From Hesseltinella vesiculosa (taxonomy: Eukaryota; Mucoromycota; Mucoromycetes; Mucorales; Cunninghamellaceae): DNA of 64,000 nucleotides. The DNA lies in NCBI GenBank assembly GCA_002104935.1, contig MCGT01000006.1, positions 682,001-746,000 of the forward strand, written 5' to 3'. Position 1 is the first letter of the stretch. Every line of letters begins with the position of its first letter. The translations under genes and the position numbers were made by a program. The notes beneath the pieces were generated by a model. That model had not been told where the DNA came from. It did not search any database and was given only the letters and a program-made list of their open reading frames with translations. This document shows, one piece after another, positions 18,890-30,642 of the stretch.

Positions 18890-21181
18890 TTATGATGAGG
18901 TGGAGGTGGAGGTGGAGGAGGAAGCGTTCATGGAGGCCTGGATCCATTCAGACTCTTCTTGATCAGCTGACTGGCGTAGGATGGTTTGGGTGTCGGGACG
19001 GTGAACACAGACCATGGTGGAAGAGCGGGAGTGAAGATAAGCTTGCCAGCACTTGGTGGAGCAGAAGCGGACGCGACGTACGACAGCAGGATGACCACGG
19101 TAGCTCTTGACCTGGACAGACGTCAGCCATTCGTTGACAAAGGGCAGGTGACATTTGGTGCAGTGGCGACGCGGGGCCTCGAGGTCCTTGGCCAGATGCG
19201 GCGGAATCATGTGCAGCGGTACTTGGAGATCATGTTGCAGGATCACACGGGTGGCCAGTTCGCGAAGGGAGTGCAAGATGTCGGTATGTGGCTGCTGCTG
19301 TTCGAGCGCCGACCCCTCAGATGATTCGCCCACCACGGTGCATATCATGTTCATCAGTTCATCCGAGCTAAAGTCATTGCCATCCTCTGTTGCAGCCTTG
19401 GTCTGGTCCATCAAGAGGGAGCGCGATAAAAGAACGTCATCCTCGGCAAATTTTGTGGGTGCAAAGGTATCGGGTGAAGTAGACGAAGAGGATGACACTG
19501 AAGACGGCGATGGTGACAAAGCTGAGGAAGGCAAGGTTGCGTAATCGTGCAAGGACGAGGAGGAGGAGGACGTGGTGAGAGCCTGGCCGCGCCTTGATCC
19601 GTTCACACGCAGTCTCTGAGCTAGGAAGGACAGTTCCCGGTCGATGCGGGCATCGCTATCGTCGTTGTCATTGCCATAAAGCGAAGCAGGTGAATGTGAT
19701 ATGTGACGGCGTGAGTGGTGGCGATGACGACGGTCAGGGCGAGGCGACGAGACAGATGGATCCAGCTGAGGTGACTTGGGCGGTGACAGCAGAGCAGTAG
19801 AAGATGGTTGGGTGGGTGGTTCTTTTGGGATGGCGTCGAAGGATGAGGAAGTGGAGGGCGAAGGATAGGGCAGGGACGAAGGCAGGCAGCCACGACCATA
19901 TGGGCCACAGGCTTCGGGTATAGAAGGAGAGGAAGCTTCACGCAATGGATCGCTAGGTGGGGCAGGTGAGCCATAGCGTGAGATCGAGGGCGAGACAGTT
20001 GGCAGAGCACGCATCGACATGCGTTGTAGGATGCGTGCATAGATGTCGGTAGGATGCTGTGTGCCGTCATCACAATGTCCAGGCCTAGTGACTGGGTTGC
20101 CGGTGATCAAGAGTGTGGTTTTCATCTGCTCCAGCAGATCCGAGGGGATGATACACACGAAGTTTTCCGAGATATCTAGTAGCTCGAGGTTGGCGAGTTG
20201 TGCGAGGTCGACAGGGAGTGAGGTCAGGTGGTTTTTCGAAATGTTGAGGGTGCGCAATTGATGGCACTGGCCTATGCTCGATGGCAGGACTCCCAGCTGG
20301 TTTTTCGACACATTGAGATGCAGTAAGGAAGGCATGGCCATGTGCGTGGGTAAGCGGGTGATGCTGTTGTTGGACAGATCGAGTTCTTGGAGCCGAGACA
20401 TCTCGACCAGTGTATCGGGGATCCAAGCAAGGCAGTTACCGCCATAGACCGACCCAAGCTGCAAGTGAAGCAGGTGCTGCCAATGCGACACATTAGGCGT
20501 AAGGTAGTCAATGCGGTTGCCGGCCAAGGAGAGCGTGACCAAAAAAGGGAGCAAGTCGGGCAACTCGTCCGGGATAGTGTGGAGCTGATTCTGTGATAGA
20601 TTCAACACTTGCAGATGGGTCAAGTGGCGATAAAGGGCTGAGGGTAGGTCGGTGATCTGGTTTGATGAGGCGTTCAACACTCGGAGGTGAGTGAGCAGAG
20701 CAACTTCCAAGGGGATGTCGGCCAGGCGGTTACGAGAAATATCGAGCTCGACCAGGTGGTCAAAACGGCGGCAGGTATTGACGTCGGAAGCAATGGTGTG
20801 CAAAAGGGGGCCCAGTGGGATCATGCTATGGAGCTGGGCAGCCAATTGTTGGGCGGTCAGGTTACATCGTCGAAGCATGAGGAGACCAGCTCCTTGATCA
20901 TTGTGCAATAGCATGTCATGTGCGGGTTGAATCTGGACTTGCCCATTGGTGTCTTTGTGGGATTGAACAGACGAGCAGGATGAACTGTCAGGCTGCCGCC
21001 TCTTTTTCTTTTTTAAAGACACGGGGCGAACATGGGTGCCCAATGGCGCCAATGAAGGATCGTCGATACAGGCTTCAATATCAAGGATGGGCGTATGAAC
21101 CGGAAGCCATGGTGTTGATGGATGTTTGTCTGGAGGCATCACTCCCGTGAGGAGCTTACCACCCAGTAGATTGGGTAACAT
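18890..21181 (-). CDS. Leucine-rich-repeat protein with C-terminal Cys-rich zinc-ribbon-like module
   Basis: A single exon encodes 763 residues. Residues about 100-365 hold some ten LRRs of the 23-residue 'L..L.L..N.L..LP' type (LVELDISRNRLADIPLEVAL, LQVLNLSQNQLHTIPDELPD, LRTLNISKNHLTSLPVDLAQ), the short Ras-suppressor/SHOC2-like class that binds partner proteins. A long Ser/Pro-rich, disordered region follows (about 410-610). Near the C-terminus four cysteines are arranged as CTKC ... FCSTKC around residues 680-715, followed by WQAYLHSR; the spacing suggests one bound zinc. LRR plus terminal cysteine cluster is seen in some fungal regulatory proteins, and LRRC58-like proteins also end in a cysteine module, but I cannot assign an orthologue. 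Ser-Thr alternation at the very end (SSSTSTSTSS) is encoded by a GGTGGA-like repeat. Start at the first ATG, MLPNLLGGKL. Confidence 0.8.
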   Translation of the reverse strand: MLPNLLGGKLLTGVMPPDKHPSTPWLPVHTPILDIEACIDDPSLAPLGTHVRPVSLKKKKRRQPDSSSCSSVQSHKDTNGQVQIQPAHDMLLHNDQGAGLLMLRRCNLTAQQLAAQLHSMIPLGPLLHTIASDVNTCRRFDHLVELDISRNRLADIPLEVALLTHLRVLNASSNQITDLPSALYRHLTHLQVLNLSQNQLHTIPDELPDLLPFLVTLSLAGNRIDYLTPNVSHWQHLLHLQLGSVYGGNCLAWIPDTLVEMSRLQELDLSNNSITRLPTHMAMPSLLHLNVSKNQLGVLPSSIGQCHQLRTLNISKNHLTSLPVDLAQLANLELLDISENFVCIIPSDLLEQMKTTLLITGNPVTRPGHCDDGTQHPTDIYARILQRMSMRALPTVSPSISRYGSPAPPSDPLREASSPSIPEACGPYGRGCLPSSLPYPSPSTSSSFDAIPKEPPTQPSSTALLSPPKSPQLDPSVSSPRPDRRHRHHSRRHISHSPASLYGNDNDDSDARIDRELSFLAQRLRVNGSRRGQALTTSSSSSSLHDYATLPSSALSPSPSSVSSSSSTSPDTFAPTKFAEDDVLLSRSLLMDQTKAATEDGNDFSSDELMNMICTVVGESSEGSALEQQQPHTDILHSLRELATRVILQHDLQVPLHMIPPHLAKDLEAPRRHCTKCHLPFVNEWLTSVQVKSYRGHPAVVRRVRFCSTKCWQAYLHSRSSTMVCVHRPDTQTILRQSADQEESEWIQASMNASSSTSTSTSS

Positions 21182-22178
21182 TGGGGAATAATTGATTTAC
21201 AATGTGAAAAGGATGTTAGAACAGGAAAAAAAAAAAAAAGTGTTTTCTTTCGACTTGCACCGGTATTTGAAATGTAATCAGATTGAGCGAAGGGGGTGAC
21301 CATGCATTGGAGATGAACCAATCAAAAGCCTAGTGACAAAGTTATCAGATGAATTTTTTTTGCATTCCTGTTGAAAGTTTCCTTGCCATTCCTTTTTTGA
21401 TGAAGTTTTGGAAAATAGGGAGGCCAAAAGGCTTCAAAAAAAAAAAAAATAGGGGAGTCTGCTGTCAGCATGTGCCACTCCTCTCGAAGAAAAAAAAGGC
21501 CGAAGACGGGCTCGTATGCTTTCAGCACTTGGCTTGTTTACCCTTTCAAGCTGTGACCAATCTCAATTACTCGGTGAGGTGGTACAAAAAATTCTGCGTC
21601 CTCATGAAATATCTTAACCATGGCCAATAATGTTTCTCTCTCTTTTTTTTTTTTTTTTTGCCCTCGGTCAATTGAACGGGTCTCGATATTTCGGGAAAAG
21701 ATATTTTTTCCCGAGGATTTGGTCCTGGTTCACAGCCACACCCCATTAGAGTGAAAGACAAAGAGGAAGATGGGAAAAAACAGAAAAGAAAAACGTGACA
21801 GGGAAATGACTTGACAGTCATCAGTGAGAGACGGCAGTTCAAACTGCCAAAAGAGGCAAAGACTGGATTTCACCCATTTGATTGTGCTCATCCAAGTCAA
21901 TTTTATGGCTTGTTTCTTAAGCTTATTCAAAAGAAAAAGAGGAGAAAATAAAAATAACGTGAGCCTGGCAGTGATAAAGGCATTCAAGGTTCTTTTTTCT
22001 TAAAAAAAATAAAAAAGCGACGATCCTATTTTTAAATTATGTTTTTTGTGGCGCGTGCCACGGCAATTTCGACGGCGGCAAACTCAGCTGTGGGCTTTTC
22101 TGGTCCCTTTTTTTTCAAAAGCTGAGGCACGTTCTTCCTCCTTTTTTATCATTATTATTTTCGTTGTGCATGATCTAA
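21182..22178. other. Divergent intergenic region, LRR gene and arrestin gene
   Basis: About 1 kb separating two divergent start codons, so both promoters lie here. Poly(A)/(T) runs occur at 21223, 21437 and 21642. Pyrimidine-rich sequence (22105-22165) precedes the arrestin ATG. I see no gene and no convincing TATA box. Confidence 0.5.
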
Positions 22179-25100
22179 ATGAAAAAGCTCTTGTCGTCAT
22201 CTAAACCCACAGCAGTGTTCAATATTGCTTTGGAAGAACACAAATACTACTTTCCTGGTGATGTTATTCGTGGCCATGTACTTATCGTGCCAACAAAGCC
22301 GTTAAAAGTCAAGCTCATTCATGTCCAACTGTATGGCCGAACCCGTACCTACATTACTTCGAAAAAGCAGGACTCTCAGTTCTTTTATAAAGACTCTATC
22401 AAGCTCGATGTCTCACCCAATGTATTACCACCCGGCGCATCTTACACATTTACCTTTGAATTCACCATTCGCGCAGACCAACCTTTGCCAAGCTGCACTG
22501 AAGTAAGTTTTTTTTTTATTTTTTTTTAAATGGGCCCTCCTCTGACATCTTGGTACTGTTAGACTATGAGCAATATGGGGGGCATAATTGACTATTACAT
22601 TGAAGCCAGTTTGGACAAGTCCATCGCCCAGGCAGTCCGGATCCCATTTTTGGAACGTATCGACACCACCAAGGGCGATCTAATGGAACCAATCTGGGAA
22701 AACACTGTCTGGCGCCCAGCTGCAGTCCATGGTGATGGTGGAATCGATGTAGATGAATATAATGCTTTAGAGCAAGCCATGATATCAGCCTCGTTGCCTC
22801 AAAAAGCATTCGCCAGAAGTAAGCCTCCAGCCTTTTTTTTTAAAAAAAAAATAATAATCGTAGTATTTCTTGATCACTGACATCCCTTGATCCATTCTTT
22901 TTTTTTTTTTTTTCGCCCAGATCAAGAAATGCCGCTCACGATCGAAATCCACCATTTTTCACCCAATTTCCACCGCGACAATGCTCTGGCCATCTCCTTG
23001 GTGCGCTATGTCAAAGTTCTCTGCAAAGACAAGTGAGTCCAATTTTTTTTATTTCGAATGGGCACATGTTAATTCATTTGTTGTTTCATAGATATTTTCA
23101 ACTGGATCCCGAAACGGTTACTAGCCACAAGCTACCTATCGATTTGAAAGGGGAAAAGAGCAAAACCATAAAGCACTCCCTTCTTGTGCCCAACCAGCTG
23201 TCACCAACAGTGGGCTGGCATTCTCGGCTGGTCCATGTAGAATATTGGTTGGAAATCCGGGCGAATCTGGACGAGCGACGGACCATGGATCCCATGATGA
23301 CACCGACGTGTACGGCTACAGGTGGTTCCTTGCCATCCGTGCTATCCAACATGCGCATCAACCTTCCTGTGACGATTGGCACCATGCCCGTGCTGGTCTC
23401 ACCACCCGACAGTCTAGATCCTAAATTTGTCAAGGGTGTCCAATGTGTCTCATTGCCTGGCACGCCTGCCAGCTTCCCAGCCAACACACCCAGTCAACCC
23501 TTTGCTCCTCCCACCGGCAAGCCCTCAGTCTTCGGCTACCTCAACCATCTCGGTGCGTCTTTCCGCGGTGCTGGCACCAAAGATCCCTCGCAACCCCAGC
23601 CCTATCCTGCACAACAACAGCCTTTGGTAAGCAGAAAAAAAAAAACTTGCAGATCAACTCACATTGCCTTTGGCGTTAATAGCAACAAGGCGTTGGATGG
23701 CAACCTCCTCCTCCTCCAATACAACCACCTCCTCTACCAAAGATGCAACCCTACACCACACCCATGAGCTCAACTATCTCGTCGTCGTCGGCTGGTCAGC
23801 CTGCCAATGGCACACCCGCACCTGTGGTCCCAGCTCATGGCACTGTGCCACAAGCAGCTTACTCAAACCAACCTGTCGCCACGTCTAACCCTATGGTCGT
23901 CACCACCGATTACAGCCAAACCTATCCACCCGTGACGCTTGCCCCGCCTGCGCCTGTTCTGTCCACCGCTCTACAATCACCTGTTGTCACCTCATCGCCT
24001 CTTCCACAACAACAACAACCTCAACCGATGGCCACCCATTACGAGGAGAAGCATTACATGGAGCAAGAGCCGCAAACACCTTCTGTCCTCCGACAGCCAT
24101 CTCAGTTACAAGCTCAGCATTCCCCTGCCTCTCCTTATCCATCCCACGCCCCGCCTGTGCCTCCTCCAAAGTCGCCTATGATCAGTGAGCAGCCGAGTTA
24201 CACGCAGCAGCCTACTGTCTACCAGCAAGCGGTGTCTCAGCCCGAGCCTGTGGTAAATCAGCAACAACACCAGCCTAATGTCCAACCACAGCACCAGCAC
24301 ACGCAGCTACCTACGCCTCCACAGCCAGCTCCAACACCGCAACTACAACCTGCACCCCAGCAGCCACAGGTCGTACCACAGCAACCAGTAGCAACAGCTC
24401 CCTCACCCTCGTCGGCACGAATGGCTTCCATTTACCGGCCAGTGTTGGCAACACACGACGTGCCTCCTCCCTTACCCCAGCAGGCTCAGCGTCAAGTGAC
24501 CGTCCACGAATCACCGTCCGAGGCATCGAGTGCTGCACTGGCGTCATCTCTGGTACCAACGCCGACGGGCCGCATGATCCACGCTTCCACCAATGGCCAT
24601 TCGGCCGACCACCCCACCCCTGCCGATGCCAGCCCACGTCAGCAACCGTCACATGTGCCCGTCCCTGTGTCGTCCCAACCCACTCCTTCGTACCAAATGA
24701 ATCCCAGCAATGAGCCATTGGCTACCCCCATCCAGCCATTACCGTCCGTCTCGTCCATGTCCACGGCATCGCTCTCGTCCGCCACGACGTTGGCTATGAT
24801 GGCTCATACCAACACCAATCTGACCCTGCAGCCTGCGCACGCGCCCTTGTCCAACGATCCTCCCATGGCGCGCGTTGTTCGAACCAACACCATCACCTTG
24901 ACTTCCGTTGCCCCTGGACAGCATGACAGCCCTGCGGCCACCATGACTGACCACCGTCAAGATCAGCCGCAGCAGCCGGTGCAAGCGCAACAGGTACAGG
25001 ACCCACTTACACCTCATCCCGAGCCTTCGACTACTGGCACAGCTGCGAAATCGTCCACTGTGGAGGGCAACACGCCTCTCTTCCGACTATCGCGCACCGG

Positions 25101-25278
25101 CGCCTCGCCTGACGATAAAATGGACGACCCTGCGCCCATGAATAACAACATTGTGGATAAACCGCATGAAATGCCTGATTCCGAAGAAGACGACTCGGAC
25201 GATGACTCGGACAATGACGATCCTCTGTCGTTATTGGTTGCCCAAGGACGCAAAACTGGCAATTCCTATTACATATGA
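22179..25278 (+). CDS. Arrestin-related trafficking adaptor-like protein
   Basis: Five exons (22179-22502, 22563-22818, 22921-23032, 23092-23626, 23683-25278) give about 940 residues. The N-terminal arrestin fold is clear: FNIALEEHKYYFPGDVIRGH, KVKLIHVQLYGRTRTYI and a strand ending in the exon 1 border; the C-terminal arrestin half spans exons 2-4 (IDYYIEASLDKS, KTIKHSLLVPNQL, VHVEYWLEIRANL). The remaining 530 residues are Gln/Pro-rich and disordered, ending with an acidic run (EEDDSDDDSDNDDPLS). Fungal proteins of this class recruit the Rsp5 ubiquitin ligase to plasma-membrane transporters through PPxY motifs; I see proline-rich runs but no obvious PPxY, so ligase recruitment is not shown. 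All introns are GT-AG and keep phase. Low-complexity glutamine tracts could vary between strains. Confidence 0.85.
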
Positions 25279-25915
25279 TCTCCCTCCCTCTTTTTCATAC
25301 CTCTAGTAACAAATAATCCTTTTAAGAAAAAGAATTGAACATCCAGCCTTTTTTTTTTTTTTTTTTTTGCTGTGAGATGGTGTCACTGTTGGGAAACTTC
25401 AAAAGGCGAGAGGAAGAAACGTGACCATGCCTTTTTTCTTTTGGAAGAACTGCATTATTGGCTGACTCGTGTGACCTCTGGTATTCTTGTTTCAAACTGA
25501 ATGCCTTTGAACCCAAAACGATGTGATGAAAAAAATAAAAGGTGCGGATGAACGGAGTTTTTTTTCCCTCGAGGTTGTGGGCGAACATGCATGATCGTTA
25601 ATGTGGGTTGCAAGACGAGGGCGGTTGCCCCACATTGACCTTTGAGCAAATGAGGAGGTTACACGAAATGAAAATTTTTTGTTCAGACATGCAACCAAGA
25701 AAAAACTCTCTTTTTTACAGCCCGCGTTCAAAAACTGAAAAAGAATTGTGGGGGAAAGAGGGGGAAGCCTGGTCACAAGAAACACTCACGCTTTTTCTTG
25801 CTTTAAATTGTTCGAGGCTCTCTTTCTTTTTTCTTCTCTTTCTTTCCTTTTTCTTTTTTTGCTCTTTTTCTTGTCCTCACCTTGACGCCATTCCCTGTAT
25901 TTGTCTTGTTTTGTC
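25279..25915. other. Intergenic region, 3' end of arrestin gene and ERT1 promoter
   Basis: No gene supported. A T-run lies at 25350-25368. Just before the ERT1 start codon, 25795-25915 is strongly pyrimidine-rich (TTTCTTTTTTCTTCTCTTTC), the usual leader type in this window. Confidence 0.5.
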
Positions 25916-28115
25916 ATGTCCGAGTCTCCACCATTACCTAACGACCATTCAAAACGAAAACGCAAAAAAGTGTCTTTGGGTAAAGGAACAACCACGCTCA
26001 AAGCCATAAAAAATGGATTTTCCGCCACTTTTCTGATATTTCTTTTTTATTTCTAACCTCACTTTACGAAGCTTGTGTTTACTGCCGACGATCTCATATG
26101 ACTTGTGACGAAGGTATATGTCTACTAGAACACGAAAGAAACATAAAAATAGGAGAACCTGTGACGAAACATCAGGGATTAAAAAAGGAGAAGCGAGAAA
26201 AGGATGAAAAACCGTCGAGGTGTTGGTTTGAACTTCGTTTTTTTCTGGATGTCTAGGTCGACCTTGTCAACGATGTATTAAACGCAACATTGGCAATATG
26301 TGCTATGACGAACCTCGAGGAAACGCAGGACGAAAGAAACATCACAGCAAACACAACCCCGCCACCTCCGCCATTCATTCTTCACCTCGCTCGGTGTCGC
26401 CTCCATCCCATCATGCTGTCACGCCTCTGCCTACACCGCCAAACGCCATAGACACATCGCATGATGATTTGGATCCTTCTACCTTTACGTTACCGCAACA
26501 ACAATTTCATTATGAATGGAGTAAGTTTGAAAAAAAAATAACAACAAACAAAAAAAAAAACCTTGGGGCGTGGGAACTGGCTTGCCCTTTTTATTTTTCT
26601 TGCACCAACAACAAAAACGAGAGAGAAGCTAGAGTGCTTTTGATTTTTTTTAAAAAAAAATGTTAGTGAATAAGGCGACAACAAAAAGGGGAAGCAAACA
26701 TTATGGGAAACAAAATAAGAGTTGGGGAAAAAATGGAAAGAGAGAAATGGGGAAAAAAGGGGGGAAGCCGAAAAAGCACTGAACATCTCTTTTTCTTTTT
26801 GAATAGAAACAGCGACGCCTGCATTGGCGCTGACCTTTAATCAATCTATGGGAAATGAATTGGATATACTGGAGTAAAGTAGAACGATCGATGAAGCTAC
26901 AAAATGTACTAACTAGCCGTCTTTCTTCTTGCTGTGGATTAGCAACTTCTTGGACGACGTTTCAAAAAAGAATGAAAAAGAACGCATTAGAGAAAAATTT
27001 TACCTTACAGCCGCCGATCCCAAAGATGGCAAACTTGAAGACCGACTCAACGAAGTCATCAATGCAAAATACGAAGCTGGCTTCTTGAAACCCTACAATT
27101 ATGTCAATGGCTATGCAAGACTACAACGCTACATGGATCAACAGTAAAATTGAAAATTGAAAGTGGTCACACCAGCACATGAGGCTCATTTTCCCCTACG
27201 CTTTTTTTATAATTAGTATGTCACCCGACAGTCGTCAGCGAATATTGAACGTCATGGGAACATTCCGACCTGCCTTTAGAGATGTTGCACAATCTTTGAC
27301 TGATGTTGATCTGATTTTGGTCGAAGAATCCTTTGAACGTCTGCTGCTGGTAAACGCCCACCCTCCTATTTTTTCCCCTTGACAACCTTATTCATCCTCG
27401 AGGTTTTCATTGATTTTTGATAGGATTATGACCGTGTGTTTACAGCCATGGCCATTCCTGCCTGTCTTTGGCGTCGCACTGGTGAAATTTACAAAGGCAA
27501 CAAAGAATTCGCCACCCTCATTGATGTGTCAGTCGACGACCTTCGTGATGTAAAAAAAAAAAACCCACCCATTTTGAAAAAAAAAAAAGGAATACTCATG
27601 CCTGTCTTTTCGCTTTTTCCTACCTAGGGTCGAATGTGCATTTATGAAATCATGGCCGAAGAATCCACTGTCAATTATTGGGAAGTAAGTGAACAGCCGA
27701 GAAGTAGGAGAGGGAGCTGGGTTACATTTCTCTACCCGCGAATTTTTTACGCCTCCCCCCTTTTTCTTGATAGAAATATGGCAACATTGCATTTGATGCA
27801 AAACAAAAAGCTGTCTTGACATCTTGTTTAATACGACAACAAAAAAAATCCACCATTCTCTCTTGCTGTTTCTCTTTCACAGTGCGCCGCGATAAATTTA
27901 ACATGTACAGTCAGACCTTTTTTTTTTGGACTAAAAATCGCAGATCAACTCACCCTATTTTTTTTTTCATTTTAAGACCTGTAGGTATTTTTTGATGAAA
28001 CCATTGGCTGAGAATAGCTAGATGTCACGTGGTTGCGCCAAGATCGGTTACTCACTTTTTTTTTCTTTAGACGATCATTGTGGGCAATTTTTTACCCATT
28101 GACTCGGCACAATAG
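25916..28115 (+). CDS. ERT1: Zn2Cys6 transcription factor with PAS domain, ERT1/AcuK family regulator of gluconeogenesis
   Basis: Eleven predicted exons: 25916-25979, 26072-26113, 26257-26520, 26807-26873, 26943-27143, 27217-27349, 27424-27549, 27628-27684, 27774-27904, 27977-27980, 28071-28115; 377 residues. A basic stretch (HSKRKRKK) precedes a C-x2-C-x6-C-x5-C-x2-C-x8-C zinc cluster beginning ACVYCRRSHMTC and continuing RPCQRC, as in Gal4-type factors; this version is very close to ERT1/AcuK. The C-terminal half carries the family's PAS region: FRPAFRDVAQSLTDVDLILV, IPACLWRRTGEIYKGNKEFA, CIYEIMAEESTVNYWEKYGN, CCFSFTVRRDKFN and a terminal IIVGNFLPID. These factors activate PEP carboxykinase and fructose-bisphosphatase genes during growth on non-sugar carbon. 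A 4-nt exon is needed to keep the conserved end in frame (see findings). Shorter than most relatives, mainly in the linker. Confidence 0.88.
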
Positions 28116-28401
28116 CTTTTTTTTCTTTTTAGTGAACACGAGAAAATCTCCTTCTTTTCCAATCTTATTTTTGATACCTTGATTTTTCAAAGCCAACTCT
28201 GTCATCTTGAAACAGCCCCTCACTGAAACTCCCTTCTCCCTAAAACATCCCCATGTATCATTGCAATACACACGACTTTTTTTTTTCCACAGTGAAAAAG
28301 AGTAATAGGTGACATAGTGCATTGTCATGGTGATAAAAAAGAAATATCCGGGTAGTGACAAAAAAAGTTGGGTGAGAAGTTCCCAATGGGTAAATAAGGT
28401 T

Positions 28402-30642
28402 TTACTCATCCAGGCCCAAGGAGCTATGGATGGCATCTAAAATGGAGGACAGAGCAAACGCCCCAGCATCAGGCATGTTGGCTTTGAGGACCGTGTCCTC
28501 TGACAAGTAAGCCGTGCGACCCAAGGCTGGTTTCTGTTTGATGGTAGCGAACATGCCCTGCTGAGCAGCAGTCACCGCGTTTTCAAACGATTTGGTTTTC
28601 TGCCAGGTGGTGACAAAAGGAATCAAGGTATCCATCATGGTACGATCACCTACACGGGCTTGGGTGTACTTCTCCAAGGTGGTCAAGGCGGAAGCACAAG
28701 CATCCATCCAGCTGGTCACGGCGGATTGTTCAGGCTGCTCAGCAAGTGCGTTGGCCAATGCATTCAGATAAATACAATAAATGGCCGAGGCTGTCCCTCC
28801 CACATGATGATCAATGATGTCGGCCAAGGACAACAGTGCATCAGACACATTGGCTTTTTGAGTTATCTTGGCCATGTTCTTCTCAATGGCTATAAAGAGT
28901 GGGATTCAAATGAGCATTCGTTGCCCAAAACAAGCCAGGGTTTCCTTTTTTTGTCGAAATGGTTTCCTAAAATGCCATTTACCATCAGCTGCTTGCAACA
29001 AACTTGCCCCCAAATCTCCATCGCCAAGAACGGTGTCATAAGACGTCACCGTGGGTTCTATTGCTTTCAACTGTGTCAGGATCGTGCGGAGCACCTTTTC
29101 TAATACATCATGAGTGCCACTGACTGAGGCTTGGTCTAGCGCATGAAAAAAATGAGTCTGGACCCTTGGCTTGCATCTATTTTGCCTATGGATATTTTTA
29201 TTCACCATCTTTTTGTCCCACCCTCGAACCCACAGACGATCTTTTTTTTTGACAAATGTTTACCTTGGGATGCCATCAGTGGGGTAAGACAAAAAGTAGG
29301 CTGAGTACCAAGGATAGCCATGCTTCCGAACGAAGGCAAACGGGGCCAACCGGACACTTGCACAGGGCTATCCAAATCATCCAACCAAGCGTCCTTGTCG
29401 TCGGGGATGGTCAGCAGGCTTAACGAAAAGCCAGGCATATTCAGGCTGGTGACAAAGCACCCCGGCAGCACTCGTTCCAATTGCAGCCGAGGGATCCTGT
29501 GAATCGCTTCCACAGCCTCCTTGATAATCACGTTGAATTCCAGCAGTGGGGTGCCACCATAATTGTTGACCATCAACACCACTTTGGTCACCTTATCTTC
29601 AGGCGCAACCAGATTCGATGTCTCTGGACAAAGCAAGCGATCAACCATGAGATCCACAAGGTTCTTGGCAGGCATCCATGGTAGTTTCTGAATCCCAGCT
29701 TCATTATGAATCCCCATCCCAAGTTCCATTTCACCAGGAGCCAAAGTCACATGGCTCGAAGATCCCGGAACATGACAATGATCCAAAGCAACGCCTAGGG
29801 TGGCACTATGATTCATGATCTCTTGTCCCACATGCACTAGTTCGTCTAGCGATGCCCTAATCCCACAAAGGAAATAAAGTCAATTCCACCCCCAAAGTGT
29901 GATGAAAGATGGTTACCCTTGAGCAGCCATGGCTCCACAAATCTTGATAACCATCGCAGTGGCTGCCATACCACGGCTTCCGACACGTGTGTTACGGCTG
30001 GCCAGATCATCCTTGACAACCAGCAATTTTGCTCGGATACCTTTGGCTTTGGCGCGTTCAACAGCCAGACCAAAATGGAGACAATCGCCAGTGTAATTCA
30101 TGACCACCACCAAAACCCCATTAGGCGACTGGACTCGTTCTAGGGCTGCCAGCACTTGGCTTGCTGACGGCGACGCAAACACGCCTCCACACACGGCTGC
30201 TGTCAATAGACCATCTCCTACAAACCCAGCAAAAGCACCTTCATGACCACTTCCTCCACCACTAATCAATGTCACTTGGGCCTTGGCAACCTGATCTACA
30301 TTGGCCGCATACACCACTGCCATGTCAAAAAAAAAAGTATAAATAAAAAATAAAAGTGTCGCATTGAATGGCTGTACCTCGTTTATCAGCAAGCAGTTTC
30401 AAATGAGGTCGAGCATAGCATAACCCTTGCAGACTATCTTGAACAATCTACATTGCATAGAAAAAAATAGGAGCGTGAGTGAGGCTCCCTTATTTTCAGG
30501 ACGGGTTACGGGTTACAGTTGCAGATGCGTTCATAAAATGCTTCCCTATGATGCATGTCAAAGAAAATGTATTACTAGGTATGATGGCCATGGGCATGAA
30601 CTGAGCCAAGGATATTGGTCATTTACCTTGAGGTTTTGTCAT
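28402..30642 (-). CDS. DAK1: Dihydroxyacetone kinase (glycerone kinase)
   Basis: Seven predicted minus-strand exons: 30642-30627, 30545-30517, 30447-30378, 30316-29917, 29856-29264, 29135-28983, 28889-28402; 582 residues, the usual size. It phosphorylates dihydroxyacetone with ATP, detoxifying it and feeding glycolysis/gluconeogenesis. The start reads MTKPQGKHFMNASATIVQDS, matching the family's KHF box. The DhaK part has TLISGGGSGHEGAFAGFVG and SPNGVLVVVMNYTGDCLHFG, plus GVALDHCHVPG with the histidine that binds dihydroxyacetone covalently. The DhaL part has TVLGDGDLGASL (Mg2+-ADP aspartates) and DHHVGGTASAIYCIYLNALA. The first two exons are only 16 and 29 nt. It converges on ERT1, with 286 bp between stops; both act in non-fermentable carbon use, though linkage may be chance. 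Confidence 0.9.

Noticed and set aside
19155..20911. Open frames antisense to the LRR gene
   Set aside because: Shadows of the long GC-rich coding exon; composition is unnatural and no start context exists.
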